A stretch of 64,000 nt of DNA. Source: Psychrobacillus sp. FSL K6-4046 (GTDB lineage Bacteria > Bacillota > Bacilli > Bacillales_A > Planococcaceae). Position numbers and translations under genes: made by a program. The stretch is taken from positions 372,001 to 436,000 of the forward strand of contig NZ_CP152020.1 of the NCBI RefSeq assembly GCF_038624605.1. The letters are read 5' to 3'. Shown here in pieces: positions 35,440-44,582 of this stretch. The stretch's first letter is position 1. Each line of letters begins with the position of its first letter. A model generated the notes under the pieces. The model saw only the letters and a list, made by a program, of their open reading frames with translations. It made no database searches and had not been told where the DNA came from.

Positions 35440-36817
35440 AGAGGAAAAACAAAAATTGGAGACAAGAAAATATGTAATCAACCAGGTAGATGTTCCAGTG
35501 GATAGGGTACAAATGTCCGTTAGGAAGGGTTTTGAAAAAGCAAAACAAGAGAAAAAAAGGAAGAGAATGATTGCGAAGCGCAGTATATTGTCCATTGCTA
35601 TGGCAGCCATTTTATTCATAGCATTTGTAACCTCGGTAAACGTTTCTCCAGCCTTTGCCAACAAAGTGTCAGCGATTCCTGGCTTGGATAGAGTAGTAGC
35701 TCTTATTCAAAATGACAAGGGTCTTGTAGCAGCAGTAGAACATGACATCTATCAACCGGTAAATGTATCCCAAACCGAACACGGAATTACGGTTACGTTG
35801 GATGGAGTGATTGTTGATGAGAAAGGGATGGTTATTTTTTATACCGTGGAATCGAAGGAAAAGGATTTGAGTGAATTAGGATATAAATATTGGCGAGTGA
35901 AGTCAAATAAAAGATCGCCATATGAATATAGTATGGAAATCCGTAATAGCTTTTATCCTTTAGCTACAGAAAAGGGATTGAAGGCTTTCAGCTCTAGTCA
36001 TCGTATAGAATCTAGGTATAAGTCAAGTCTGCCTTCTGAAGGCCATAGATTAGAAATAGGAATTATCAATGGAGATAAAATTGAAAACTTTAAAATACCC
36101 TTTTCCTACGAGAAAATAAATAACTTGGAGAGCAAAACTTTTACCGTGAATAAGGAAGTAGAGATAGAAGGGCAAATAGTAGAAATAAAATTTATTGTAG
36201 TAGATCCGACGGGAATGAAATTATTTTTAGAGGCAAAACCAAGTAATACCAAAAAGCTTTTATATGGTGCATTTAATAATATCCGATTGGTAGATGAAAA
36301 AGGCAGAGAATGGTCCACGCACGCTGATAGCTATTATTGGGAGCAAAACAAATTTACGGTTTCCGTGCCTGATAGCTTTTATTTTTATAGCCCCAAAAAG
36401 TTGACATTAAAGTTTGGAAAAGTAGCAGCAATCGATAAAGACGAGGCTTATTTACTCATTGATACAAATTTATCTAAGTTTATAAAGCAGCCAAAGGATT
36501 CTATCTTCTCAGATTTAAAAATTGAAAACAATCAAGTTAGCTTTGTTATCGATGCAGATAGAAACAAAGAGTTCGTTTATTTTCCAAAAATAACAAATGA
36601 AAGGGAAGAGGAGTATACATTTAAGTATGACGACAGTCCCTATTATCCAAGCACTCAATATGTGACCAGCTCTTTTACAGATCTCCCAGGTGGGAAAACA
36701 AAATTTGAATTTCAAATTCCACCAAATAGTAAACAAGTTAGATTGGCCTTAGATTATTATCCTTCTTGGATTGAGGATGAAAACGTAAAGATTGAAATAG
36801 ATTTGCAAGATAAATAA
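35432..36817 (+). CDS. DUF4179 membrane protein, probable anti-sigma factor
   Basis: 461 residues from GTG overlapping the sigma gene. The N-terminal cytoplasmic part (~1-50: VPVDRVQMSVRKGFEKAKQEKKRKR) precedes one membrane span (SILSIAMAAILFIAFVTSVNV) and VSPAFANKVSAIPGLDRVVALI, the start of DUF4179. A long extracellular beta-rich domain follows (~390 residues). This gene arrangement is usual for ECF sigma/anti-sigma pairs; the extracellular domain would sense the signal and the N-terminus hold the sigma factor. The signal is unknown. Confidence 0.85.
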   Translation: MFEEEKQKLETRKYVINQVDVPVDRVQMSVRKGFEKAKQEKKRKRMIAKRSILSIAMAAILFIAFVTSVNVSPAFANKVSAIPGLDRVVALIQNDKGLVAAVEHDIYQPVNVSQTEHGITVTLDGVIVDEKGMVIFYTVESKEKDLSELGYKYWRVKSNKRSPYEYSMEIRNSFYPLATEKGLKAFSSSHRIESRYKSSLPSEGHRLEIGIINGDKIENFKIPFSYEKINNLESKTFTVNKEVEIEGQIVEIKFIVVDPTGMKLFLEAKPSNTKKLLYGAFNNIRLVDEKGREWSTHADSYYWEQNKFTVSVPDSFYFYSPKKLTLKFGKVAAIDKDEAYLLIDTNLSKFIKQPKDSIFSDLKIENNQVSFVIDADRNKEFVYFPKITNEREEEYTFKYDDSPYYPSTQYVTSSFTDLPGGKTKFEFQIPPNSKQVRLALDYYPSWIEDENVKIEIDLQDK

Positions 36818-36886
36818 GGAAAGTGTAAGTTGCCAATGACTGATAGCGGGTCTCAGGGGTTGATAAAAGCTAAATAAGAATAAAGT

Positions 36887-36926
36887 AAAAAGACAGCAAA
36901 TCAACTTTGATTTGCTGTCTTTTTAA
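36887..36926. terminator. bidirectional terminator
   Basis: AAAAAGACAGCAAATCA / TGATTTGCTGTCTTTTT, a 17-bp perfect stem with a 4-base loop, between convergent genes. Confidence 0.9.
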
Positions 36927-36943
36927 AAGTAGGAAATATAATA

Positions 36944-37849
36944 TCAATACATTTCTATTTGACCTACCTGATGAATTTTAAAATCCATATATCCATTGGG
37001 CTGAACAATAAAATACATTTTATTTTCCCCAGAAACTAGAGGTCCTTTGTAGTCCTTTTCAAGCTCTACAAAAATTGTAGCAATATACTCCACGTGGTGT
37101 GAGCCTCTATCTATTTCTTTAATCTTTGATAGATCTACTTTTTTGAGCCCTTTCTTAAACTCGTTTACTTCAAAATAAGAAGTCGGTAATAGTTGCTTTT
37201 GAGCAACTTGTGGGCTCGATAATAAATTGGTAAACAAAATATGAACAGGGTTTATTTTGTCTGGAATATCTAGGTCAACCACTGGTCTCTTACTAACACG
37301 CCAACCTATGTTTTCAACTAATTGATATTCTACGCTGTACATTATTTTTTCTGAAGGCTCACCAATAGGTACGGTTAATCGATATTGAACCTTATCCTTA
37401 TCCTTTTTTATAACCTCTGCTGTAGCTTTTTTCCATTCCTCTAGAGAACCTATGTCAGCTTCTTTTTGAGCGAGCTTTCCTTTATGTTCTAAAATCTCTA
37501 AGTCATTTATAAAGTGTTCTGCTGCCTGCGATGTCATAACCTCAGTTAAATATTTCATGAGCTTTGCCTTGGTATTAATGTTACTTGATAGATAACGATA
37601 GGCTAAGTCATTATATAGAAAAGTATCATATTCTCTATTCTTATAGCCTCCTCCACTACTTACAAACAGATAGGCCTCCTCATATTTAGCAGCTAGGTCC
37701 ACAGCTATTTTGTCTGTTAGCTGATCCTTTTGAATAACGGTTTGGTTACTCTTTATATTCCCTGTTGTGGCTGCCTCTGTTATTGGGATAAATGGGGTTT
37801 GTAATAGAGTTATTGTGGCTAATGCTAGTAAAACGTTTGTAGGTTTCAT
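36944..37849 (-). CDS. secreted IseA/YoeB-like protein (DL-endopeptidase inhibitor family)
   Basis: 301 residues with TGGAGGAA upstream. Signal peptide (cleavage near TEA-A), then a domain with AAKYEEAYLFVSSGGG, YRYLSSNINTKAKLMKYL, TSQAAEHFINDLEILEHKGKL, EADIGSLEEWKKATAEV and GWRVSKRP, the layout of IseA/YoeB, which inhibits cell-wall DL-endopeptidases. It is ~120 residues longer than B. subtilis IseA, with an extra C-terminal domain from about residue 195. The family call rests on remembered pattern. With the YocH-like protein it suggests WalKR-type wall control. Confidence 0.6.
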   Translation of the reverse strand: MKPTNVLLALATITLLQTPFIPITEAATTGNIKSNQTVIQKDQLTDKIAVDLAAKYEEAYLFVSSGGGYKNREYDTFLYNDLAYRYLSSNINTKAKLMKYLTEVMTSQAAEHFINDLEILEHKGKLAQKEADIGSLEEWKKATAEVIKKDKDKVQYRLTVPIGEPSEKIMYSVEYQLVENIGWRVSKRPVVDLDIPDKINPVHILFTNLLSSPQVAQKQLLPTSYFEVNEFKKGLKKVDLSKIKEIDRGSHHVEYIATIFVELEKDYKGPLVSGENKMYFIVQPNGYMDFKIHQVGQIEMY

Positions 37850-37960
37850 TTAAATTCCTCCAATTTGTGTTGTTTAATAGAGCAAAAACATTAGAAAAGG
37901 TATTTTGTTAAGTTTGGAGAATATATAGCTAATAAATATTATGTTGAGGGAGCACAGATT

Positions 37961-38761
37961 ATGTCTGAAGAGTTAAAAGAAGTTTATGGAAAGTACCTGA
38001 TCCCGAAAGAAATCTTACAACTCATTCAACTAGAGGAGAACCTTAACAAGGAAGATTTATCGTTAGATATGATCGGATTTAGACCAGCTACGGAACTTTC
38101 TCCATATTCCATCACACCGCCTGACTTAATACCCTTTGCGGAAACTGGAGGGGGTGGAATTCACTTCGGTTTTTTAACTGACTTTCAACAAATTGAAGAT
38201 TTAATGAGAGCCTCTATTGTATGTGTTTCCCCTACTAACGATCCTCCTATTCGTTACTTGACGAACAGTTTCGAGGAATTTATAAATCTAGTATTTTCGG
38301 TTCCTCATGCTGAATTGATCGAACAATTAAGTCTGTATTCAACTAAAGAACAGGAAAAGGTAATAGTAAGTGAATATATGGACGAACTTCCAAGCTCATG
38401 GGAAATGAAACAAGAAAAAGTTTTCGCGAAGTTAAAAAGTATCTTTCCCATGGCTGAAAAGGTAGATGTTATATCAAATTTTTCTTCAGCGAAGCAGAAA
38501 AGGAAAAATAAAATAGTAATTGAAACTTATGATGGATTAGGGGTTATAGGGAAAAACGGTGGGGAAAGATATAGATTTTTGGATAGTCGGATAAGTGATA
38601 CAGAAGAGTTATTAAGAATGCGTCGATTTATTCAAGATTCTTCCTTAGAAGAAAAACACGCTTTTATAAGGGATATACAGTATTGGTATGTAGTAGATCC
38701 GGATTATAACTATGAGATTTGGTCGCTAGTTCAAGAAATAATCGCAACATTTAACGAGTAG
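37961..38761 (+). CDS. soluble protein, SMI1/KNR4-like flavour, unknown
   Basis: 266 residues, GAGGGAG upstream of ATG. The segment TPPDLIPFAETGGGGIHFGFLTDF (~55-78, quoted in part) resembles SMI1/KNR4 or immunity-type proteins, which have an acidic 'GxGDxxxF' core, but the match is weak. No toxin gene is adjacent. No membrane segment. Function not assigned. Confidence 0.6.
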   Translation: MSEELKEVYGKYLIPKEILQLIQLEENLNKEDLSLDMIGFRPATELSPYSITPPDLIPFAETGGGGIHFGFLTDFQQIEDLMRASIVCVSPTNDPPIRYLTNSFEEFINLVFSVPHAELIEQLSLYSTKEQEKVIVSEYMDELPSSWEMKQEKVFAKLKSIFPMAEKVDVISNFSSAKQKRKNKIVIETYDGLGVIGKNGGERYRFLDSRISDTEELLRMRRFIQDSSLEEKHAFIRDIQYWYVVDPDYNYEIWSLVQEIIATFNE

Positions 38762-38808
38762 GATTATTTAAAAATGGAGGCTGGTACATAACTAGTCTAT
38801 AAATTAAA

Positions 38809-38845
38809 AGAAGGTGAAATCAGCGACTTGATATCACCTTTTTAT
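38809..38845 (+). terminator. intrinsic terminator
   Basis: AAGGTGA-ATCA / TGAT-TCACCTT stem followed by TTTTT, after the 37961-38761 gene. Confidence 0.7.
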
Positions 38846-38890
38846 TTCTTATTAAAGTCAGCCGACTTTCTAATTCTTATTATTTGGAGA

Positions 38891-38956
38891 GGAGGCGGAG
38901 ACTCAAAGGGGGGAGCGTACGTCAGCTGAAAGCTGTGCCCCTGTAAAACGTACGCC
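38891..38956. repeat. short GC-rich inverted repeat (second repeat family remnant)
   Basis: GCGTACGT (38915-38922) pairs with ACGTACGC (38948-38955) around an inner CAGCT-gaa-AGCTG. Preceded by AGGCGGAGACTC. Composition and block order suggest a shortened relative of the element at 12951-13080. Together with the terminator it fills the 300-base gap before the mazG-like gene. Confidence 0.45.
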
Positions 38957-39068
38957 ATAACAGAAAATTACTACAGAAAAAAATAATATAAGACCCTCAA
39001 AACTATACCAAATCGTAGAATTTTCAAGGCTATTTATTCTGAGGAGAGTTTATCCCACCCCCAATTCA

Positions 39069-39368
39069 TTATTTGTTAGGTAAAGGATATTTTATAGCAT
39101 TCTTTTTTATTTTCTTTTTTGCTGCTTCCTTTAAATCTATGTCTAATAGGTTTGCCAGTTGTAGGAGGTAGATTAGAACATCTGCCGCTTCTTCTTCAAT
39201 GCCTTGTTTGTCGTTTGCTATAGCTTCTTCTGGGGTACGCCATTGAAAATGCTCTAATAGTTCACTAGCTTCTAAAGATATAGAGATCGCGAGACTACGA
39301 GCATCGGTATTGCGAACCCAACCTCTTTTTTTGTTGAACTCTAAAATTTCCTCTGTTAATTCCTTCAT
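39069..39368 (-). CDS. MazG-like nucleotide pyrophosphohydrolase
   Basis: 99 residues, the whole length being one MazG/iMazG domain: metal-binding EASELLEHFQW (~33-43) and EEEAADVLIYLLQLANLL (~60-77). Such all-alpha NTP-PPases cleave nucleoside triphosphates (house-cleaning of non-canonical dNTPs). Monocistronic and divergent from the MFS gene. Confidence 0.85.
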   Translation of the reverse strand: MKELTEEILEFNKKRGWVRNTDARSLAISISLEASELLEHFQWRTPEEAIANDKQGIEEEAADVLIYLLQLANLLDIDLKEAAKKKIKKNAIKYPLPNK

Positions 39369-39527
39369 ATTCTTCTGCCCCTTTTGTAACCATAAAATGG
39401 TTTATGTATTGTATGACTACCATTATTATAGCCAAGCTTATGAACAAATGGTCTATATTCTTTTAAACATAGTGGCTTATGTATTGATATAATATTGAAC
39501 TATACATAATGGGATGGAGGGAGATAT

Positions 39528-40661
39528 ATGAATCTAAAAGGAGTCTTACTATTAATATTCTTATTTCATACTGTTGTAAACGCAACTAGACCTGTCATTA
39601 CACTTTCAGCGGATGAATATGGGGCTTCTATTTGGATTATTGGTATTTTAACCTCTACGTTTGCCTTTTTACCATTAATATTTTCGATTCATGCAGGCAA
39701 AATAATAGATAAAATAGGAGATAGGCTCCCTATTGTTATTGGGTTTGTTAGCCTTATAGCCGGAATGATTGTACCAGCTGTTTTTTCTACTATATGGTCA
39801 TTGTTTGCAAGTCAGTTACTGTTAGGGATAGGGAATATAAGTATACCTATTGCGTTACAAAATCAGTTAGGTCACCAAACGACTAAGAAAAATAGAGATT
39901 ATTATTTCAGTATGTTCAGTTTGTGTGTTGCTTTTGGAGCTGTAGTAGGTCCTCTAATGGGTGGATACTTATCTGAACATATATCCTTTCAAATTGTTTA
40001 TATAGTATGCGTGGGGATAGGATTAGCTGGTATTATCTTCTCTTTAAAAATCCCTAAGGCAGAGCAACAAATACATAGAAAGCCAACTAAAATGATTGAC
40101 TCTATCAAGCTATTGGAAAGCCCGTTAATAAGAAGGGCATTGTTCTCCAGTGCCTTAGTTCTTTATTCAAAAGATATCTTTGTTGCCTACTTTCCGTTAC
40201 TAGGAAAGCAAATGAACTTGTCTACGTCTACAATAGGTTGGATCATAGCTCTTCAGGGATTGGCAACCATGTTTGTACGTTTTGTGTTACCAAAGCTTTT
40301 AGAAATATATAAGAGAGAATTTATCCTATTCGTATCCATATTTGTCGCAGGGATTGCCTTTTTATTGTTGCCTTTGACAAGCTCCGTTATTGTAATTGCA
40401 TTTCTTGCTATTATGATGGGATTAGGTTTAGGGTGCGGACAGCCAATCTCCATGACAACGACTTATAATGCATCTCCACCAGAACGGACAGGGGAAGTTT
40501 TAGGACTACGAATAACTATAAATCGCTTATTTCAGCTCATAGCACCAGCTTTTTTTGGGGTAATTGGAGGCTCTGTTGGAATGGCAGGCGTATTTCTTTT
40601 TAGTGGTGTTTTTCTAGTTGGAGGATCGTTGTTGTTTAAGGGGAAGAAAGGTGAAGATTAA
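39528..40661 (+). CDS. MFS transporter
   Basis: 377 residues, ~12 hydrophobic segments; GGGAG upstream. The loop 2-3 motif is HAGKIIDKIGDRLPIVIG (variant of GxxxDRxGRR), and the C-terminal half has PPERTGEVLGLRIT. The first hydrophobic segment contains NATRPVITL. The substrate cannot be deduced. Own terminator downstream. Confidence 0.85.
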   Translation: MNLKGVLLLIFLFHTVVNATRPVITLSADEYGASIWIIGILTSTFAFLPLIFSIHAGKIIDKIGDRLPIVIGFVSLIAGMIVPAVFSTIWSLFASQLLLGIGNISIPIALQNQLGHQTTKKNRDYYFSMFSLCVAFGAVVGPLMGGYLSEHISFQIVYIVCVGIGLAGIIFSLKIPKAEQQIHRKPTKMIDSIKLLESPLIRRALFSSALVLYSKDIFVAYFPLLGKQMNLSTSTIGWIIALQGLATMFVRFVLPKLLEIYKREFILFVSIFVAGIAFLLLPLTSSVIVIAFLAIMMGLGLGCGQPISMTTTYNASPPERTGEVLGLRITINRLFQLIAPAFFGVIGGSVGMAGVFLFSGVFLVGGSLLFKGKKGED

Positions 40662-40670
40662 AGCTGTTGG

Positions 40671-40704
40671 TAAACACTAATCTTTTAGCAGAGATTAGTG
40701 TTTA
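40671..40704 (+). terminator. intrinsic terminator after the MFS gene
   Basis: TAAACACTAATCT / AGATTAGTGTTTA, a 13-bp perfect stem with an 8-base loop. Confidence 0.85.
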
Positions 40705-40773
40705 TTATTTCCAAAAAAACAATATTATTGTATAGTTTGAAATAATTAAACTTTTATGAAGGTAGTGAGTAAG

Positions 40774-41769
40774 ATGAATCAAGGAGTTACTGCTAAGGAC
40801 GTTGCGAAGCTTGCTGGCGTTTCTCAATCCTCTGTCTCACGTGTTTATTTTAAAGGGGCGACTGTGTCTCAAAAAACTCGTGAGAAGGTATTAGCTGCTG
40901 CTAAGGAATTAGGTTATAGACCGAATGAATTTGCGCGTAGTTTAATTACAAATAGAACAAAAATAATTGGTTTAGTTATGAAGGGGGTCCAGAATCCTTT
41001 TTATCCACAGGTATTAAAGCAATTTACAACTGCATTTAAAAAGTTGGGCTATAGCATTTTATTTGTATATACAAATAACGATGAGATTCAACAGGAGGAT
41101 ATTGATATATTACTTAACTATAATGTGGCAGGTGTCATTATTACGGATGCCACGTTGTCTTTGCAAGCTAACGAGGATCTATTTAATAACAGAATTCCTT
41201 TAGCTTTGTTTAATAGAAAGATTGATGGTAATAAGTTTTATTCTGTCTGCTGTAACAACTTAGAGGCGAGTAAACAAATTGCACAGTACTTATTGGAGGC
41301 AGGTTGCTCTAATATGATTTATATTTCTGGCAATGAAAACACATCGACAAGTATAGAGAGAGAAAAAGGCTTTGTAACGGTATTAAAAGAAAATAAAGTG
41401 AAATATAAAAAATACATTTCTGATTTTACTTATGAGGGTGGGTATAAAACAATCGAGGAAGTAGTTTCTCAGGGAAAAGTACCTGAAGCGATATTCGTGG
41501 CGAATGATATTATGGCTCTAGGAGTGATGGATTCCTTAAAAAAACATCATATATCTGTTCCGGATGAAGTGAAGGTGGTGGGATTCGACAATATTGAGAT
41601 GTCCGCTTGGCCTTCTTATAGTTTAACTACTTGGGAGCAGCCAATAAATGAAATGGTAAACGTAACAGTTGACTATTTAACCGCCGAAATCAGCGAATAC
41701 TCTGGTCAGACACAGAATATAGAGATTGATGGAAGGTTAATTGTACGAAAATCGACACAAAATTGTTGA
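40774..41769 (+). CDS. LacI-family transcriptional regulator of the dehydrogenase operon
   Basis: 331 residues from ATG at 40774 (MNQGVTAKDVAKLAGVSQSSVSRV), preceded by AAGGTAGTGAG; the in-frame ATG at 40756 has no ribosome site. N-terminal helix-turn-helix and hinge (EKVLAAAKELGYRPNEFARSL), then a periplasmic-binding-like effector domain (IIGLVMKGVQNPFYPQVL, VVGFDNIEMSAWPSYSLTTW). It immediately precedes the catabolic operon and a perfect palindrome, its likely operator. It should repress until a pathway intermediate binds. Confidence 0.9.
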   Translation: MNQGVTAKDVAKLAGVSQSSVSRVYFKGATVSQKTREKVLAAAKELGYRPNEFARSLITNRTKIIGLVMKGVQNPFYPQVLKQFTTAFKKLGYSILFVYTNNDEIQQEDIDILLNYNVAGVIITDATLSLQANEDLFNNRIPLALFNRKIDGNKFYSVCCNNLEASKQIAQYLLEAGCSNMIYISGNENTSTSIEREKGFVTVLKENKVKYKKYISDFTYEGGYKTIEEVVSQGKVPEAIFVANDIMALGVMDSLKKHHISVPDEVKVVGFDNIEMSAWPSYSLTTWEQPINEMVNVTVDYLTAEISEYSGQTQNIEIDGRLIVRKSTQNC

Positions 41770-41794
41770 CTAATTAATGTAATTAGAATAATCT
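41766..41794 (+). promoter_or_regulatory. probable SigA promoter of the catabolic operon
   Basis: TTGACT, 17-base spacer, TAATCT. The -35 overlaps the TGA stop of the regulator gene, and the operator lies 14 bases after the -10. Confidence 0.55.
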
Positions 41795-41807
41795 TACTTG
41801 TATATAT

Positions 41808-41829
41808 TTTTTGCATACGTATGCAAAAA
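41808..41829. promoter_or_regulatory. 22-bp perfect palindrome, likely LacI-type operator
   Basis: Half-site TTTTTGCATAC followed by its exact complement, with the central CG typical of LacI/GalR operators. Located around the predicted transcription start. Confidence 0.75.
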
Positions 41830-41843
41830 TGAAGTGAATTATT

Positions 41844-41858
41844 TTGAATGCGTTTTCA
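41844..41858 (+). promoter_or_regulatory. cre-like site (CcpA)
   Basis: TTGAATGCGTTTTCA agrees with WTGNAAGCGNWWWCA at 14 of 15 positions. Placed in the leader of the operon, it suggests carbon catabolite repression. Confidence 0.55.
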
Positions 41859-41879
41859 TACAAAGGGGAGGAACTACAA

Positions 41880-43154
41880 ATGGTTAAATTAATAAAAGCT
41901 GGTAAGTCACAAGAAGAAGTAAGCGCTAATGATTTAAAGGTATCTCAAATAGTTTCAGAAGCGTTACAGAATGTGGAATCTAGAGGGGATCAAGCGGTTC
42001 GTGAATTATCAGAGAAATTTGATAAATGGTCACCTGAATCATTTCGTCTAACAACAAAACAAATTGAAGAAATGGTAGCACAAGTACCAACAGAGGTAAT
42101 TGAGGATATAAAGTTTGCTCAAAAGAATATTCGTGAGTTTGCAGAAGCCCAACTAGCTTCATTACATGATGTAGAAGTAGAAAATATTCCAGGAGTAATT
42201 TTAGGACATAAAAATATCCCAGTAAATAGCGTAGGCTGTTATATACCTGGCGGACGATATCCAATGGTTGCCTCAGCGCATATGAGTGTGTTAACTGCAA
42301 AAGTTGCTGGAGTAAAAAGAGTAATTGCATGCACCCCTCCGATTAATGGAGAAATCCCTTATGCTACTATTGCTGCTATGTCGTTGGCAGGGGCAGATGA
42401 AATCTATTTGCTAGGTGGTATTCAGGCAATGGCTGCAATGGCAATTGGGACACAGACTATTCAACCGGTAGATATGATTGTTGGCCCTGGTAATGCATTT
42501 GTAGCAGAGGCAAAGCGTCAGCTCTATGGCCGCGTTGGTATTGACTTGTTTGCTGGTCCGACTGAAACCTTAGTTGTAGCGGACCATACAGCAGATGCAG
42601 AAATGGTTGCTACAGATATTCTAGGACAAGGAGAACATGGTCCAACTTCTCCAGGAGCTTTAATAACTACTTCAGAAAAATTGGCAGAGGAAACGTTAAT
42701 AGAGATTGAGCGTCAATTACAAACTTTACCTACGGCCGATGTAGCGAGAGTCTCATGGGAAGACTATGGACAAATTCTATTAGTAGATTCTATTGAAGAA
42801 GCTAGAGTAGAGGCTGATCGTTTAGCATTTGAGCATGTGGAAATTTTGACGGAAGATCCTAATTACTTCTTAGAAAATATGACGAACTATGGCTGCCTTT
42901 TCTTAGGGCCAGAAACGAATGTTGCCTATGGAGATAAAGTTATTGGTACAAATCATACACTTCCAACTAAGGGTGCGGCAAGGTATACAGGCGGCTTATG
43001 GGTAGGCAAATTTATTAAAACAGTAACCTATCAAAAGGTAACACCGGAGGCAAGTGCCTATATTGGGGAATATGCAGCACGTTTATGTCAACTTGAAAAC
43101 TTTGCTGGCCATGCTGAACAGGCGTTATTAAGAGTAAGACGATACGGTAAATAA
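41880..43154 (+). CDS. histidinol-dehydrogenase-family NAD enzyme (non-biosynthetic HisD-like)
   Basis: 424 residues from ATG at 41880 after GGGGAGGA. HisD hallmarks are present: [45 protein letters not shown], zinc/catalytic regions [11 protein letters not shown] and AFEHVEIL, and [21 protein letters not shown]. It sits in a catabolic operon with no his genes, so true histidine synthesis is unlikely; related enzymes oxidise other hydroxy compounds (for example HpsN on dihydroxypropanesulfonate). Substrate here unknown. Confidence 0.85.
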   Translation: MVKLIKAGKSQEEVSANDLKVSQIVSEALQNVESRGDQAVRELSEKFDKWSPESFRLTTKQIEEMVAQVPTEVIEDIKFAQKNIREFAEAQLASLHDVEVENIPGVILGHKNIPVNSVGCYIPGGRYPMVASAHMSVLTAKVAGVKRVIACTPPINGEIPYATIAAMSLAGADEIYLLGGIQAMAAMAIGTQTIQPVDMIVGPGNAFVAEAKRQLYGRVGIDLFAGPTETLVVADHTADAEMVATDILGQGEHGPTSPGALITTSEKLAEETLIEIERQLQTLPTADVARVSWEDYGQILLVDSIEEARVEADRLAFEHVEILTEDPNYFLENMTNYGCLFLGPETNVAYGDKVIGTNHTLPTKGAARYTGGLWVGKFIKTVTYQKVTPEASAYIGEYAARLCQLENFAGHAEQALLRVRRYGK

Positions 43155-43184
43155 ATAGTTCTTAGGGGTTAAGGGGGAGAAAGA

Positions 43185-44507
43185 ATGTTAGGTTTCATAG
43201 GATTATTTGGTGGTCTAGCTTTATTGATTTATTTAACTATGAAGGGGATGAACCTTCTAATTGCCGCACCACTCACAGCTCTGTTCGTTGGTGTATTGAA
43301 TGGACTTCCATTGTTTCCGCAGCTTGTAGAAAAAGGTGCGGACAATTTCTTAACAAATTATATGGGAGGCTTTACTAGCTTCATAGCTTCTTGGTGGTTA
43401 ATGTTCTTAGCAGGTGCCATTTTTGGTAAAGTCATGGAGGATAGTGGTGCAGCAGATAGCGTGTCCCAATGGATTGTTAGTAAAATTGGTATTAAGCGTG
43501 CAGCGCTAGCTGTTGTAATTGCCTGTGCAGTTTTAACTTATGGGGGAGTAAGTTTATTTGTAGTAGCCTTCTCTGTATATCCAATGGCTTTGAGTTTATT
43601 TAAGCAAGCAGATTTGCCAAGACGGTTCATACCAGCCGCCCTTGGTTTTGGTTCTACAACCTTTACGATGACATCAGCGGGTTCACCAGAAATTCAAAAC
43701 TGGATTCCTATCCCATTCTTAAAAACATCTCCTTATGCAGGGTGGGAAGTCAGCATTATTGTAGCTGTCTTCATGATGGCATTTGGTTATTGGTGGCTGA
43801 AAAAGATGATTAAGAAAGCAATGGATAATGGTGAGAAGTTTGTAAGTAGGGAAACTGATGTAAAAGAGGTTTCTCGTAAAGAACTTCCGAACCCGCTACT
43901 AAGTATGATTCCGTTAGGTGTAGTACTTATCATTTCATTTGTCTTACATAAGGAATTGGAAACTTCGGCATTAATCCTTGCATTGACCGGTGGTATTATT
44001 GCTACCTATCTGATTAACAGAAAGTATTTTCAAAATTTCGGTGGTGCAGTTGCTGAAGGAGCAATGGGTGCTGTTATTGCCATTGCTAATACTGCCGCAG
44101 TTGTAGGCTTTGGTGGTGTAGTAAAGGTTACTCCCGCGTTCGAATCAGCAGTTGATGTAATGACTGGTATACCAGGTAGTCCACTAATTGGTGGAGCATT
44201 AGCCGTGGCTGTTATAGCTGGTTTAACGGGTTCGTCTTCAGGTGGACAGGCTATCGCCTTACCTCTATTAGCACCACATTATTTAGATTTAGGTGTAAAT
44301 GCAGAAGCACTTCACAGAACGGTTGCGATTTCTTCTGGCTCTCTAGACTCTTTACCTCAAGGGGGCTATGTAGTTACGACTATTCGTTCAATCTGTGGGG
44401 AAACACATAAGGATGCTTATCCGGCCTTTGGAGCTTTAACAGTTGTTGTGCCGATTCTAGGTGTAATATTAGCTGTCATTCTTTTCTCTTTTGGCATAGG
44501 GATATAA
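43185..44507 (+). CDS. GntP-family permease
   Basis: 440 residues, GGGGGAGAAAGA before ATG, 30 bases after the dehydrogenase gene. About 12 hydrophobic segments. Family features include MNLLIAAPLTALFVGVLNG, ASWWLMFLAGAIFGKVMEDSGAA and the Gly/Ser-rich AGLTGSSSGGQAIALPLLAPHYL. GntP carriers import gluconate and related hydroxy-acids or 3-hydroxybutyrate. It probably brings in the operon's substrate, suggesting a small hydroxylated carboxylate or similar anion. Confidence 0.9.
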   Translation: MLGFIGLFGGLALLIYLTMKGMNLLIAAPLTALFVGVLNGLPLFPQLVEKGADNFLTNYMGGFTSFIASWWLMFLAGAIFGKVMEDSGAADSVSQWIVSKIGIKRAALAVVIACAVLTYGGVSLFVVAFSVYPMALSLFKQADLPRRFIPAALGFGSTTFTMTSAGSPEIQNWIPIPFLKTSPYAGWEVSIIVAVFMMAFGYWWLKKMIKKAMDNGEKFVSRETDVKEVSRKELPNPLLSMIPLGVVLIISFVLHKELETSALILALTGGIIATYLINRKYFQNFGGAVAEGAMGAVIAIANTAAVVGFGGVVKVTPAFESAVDVMTGIPGSPLIGGALAVAVIAGLTGSSSGGQAIALPLLAPHYLDLGVNAEALHRTVAISSGSLDSLPQGGYVVTTIRSICGETHKDAYPAFGALTVVVPILGVILAVILFSFGIGI

Positions 44508-44511
44508 TTAC

Positions 44512-44551
44512 AATACCCAACAAACAGAAGTACAGTCGTTTGTTGGGTATT
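44512..44551 (+). other. intercistronic hairpin in the operon
   Basis: AATACCCAACAAAC / GTTTGTTGGGTATT, a 14-bp perfect stem with a 12-base loop, but no T run after it. It probably sets mRNA stability or partially reduces downstream expression rather than ending transcription. Confidence 0.6.
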
Positions 44552-44582
44552 AGTTATTAAAGAAAATTAGGGGTGTGAAAAA

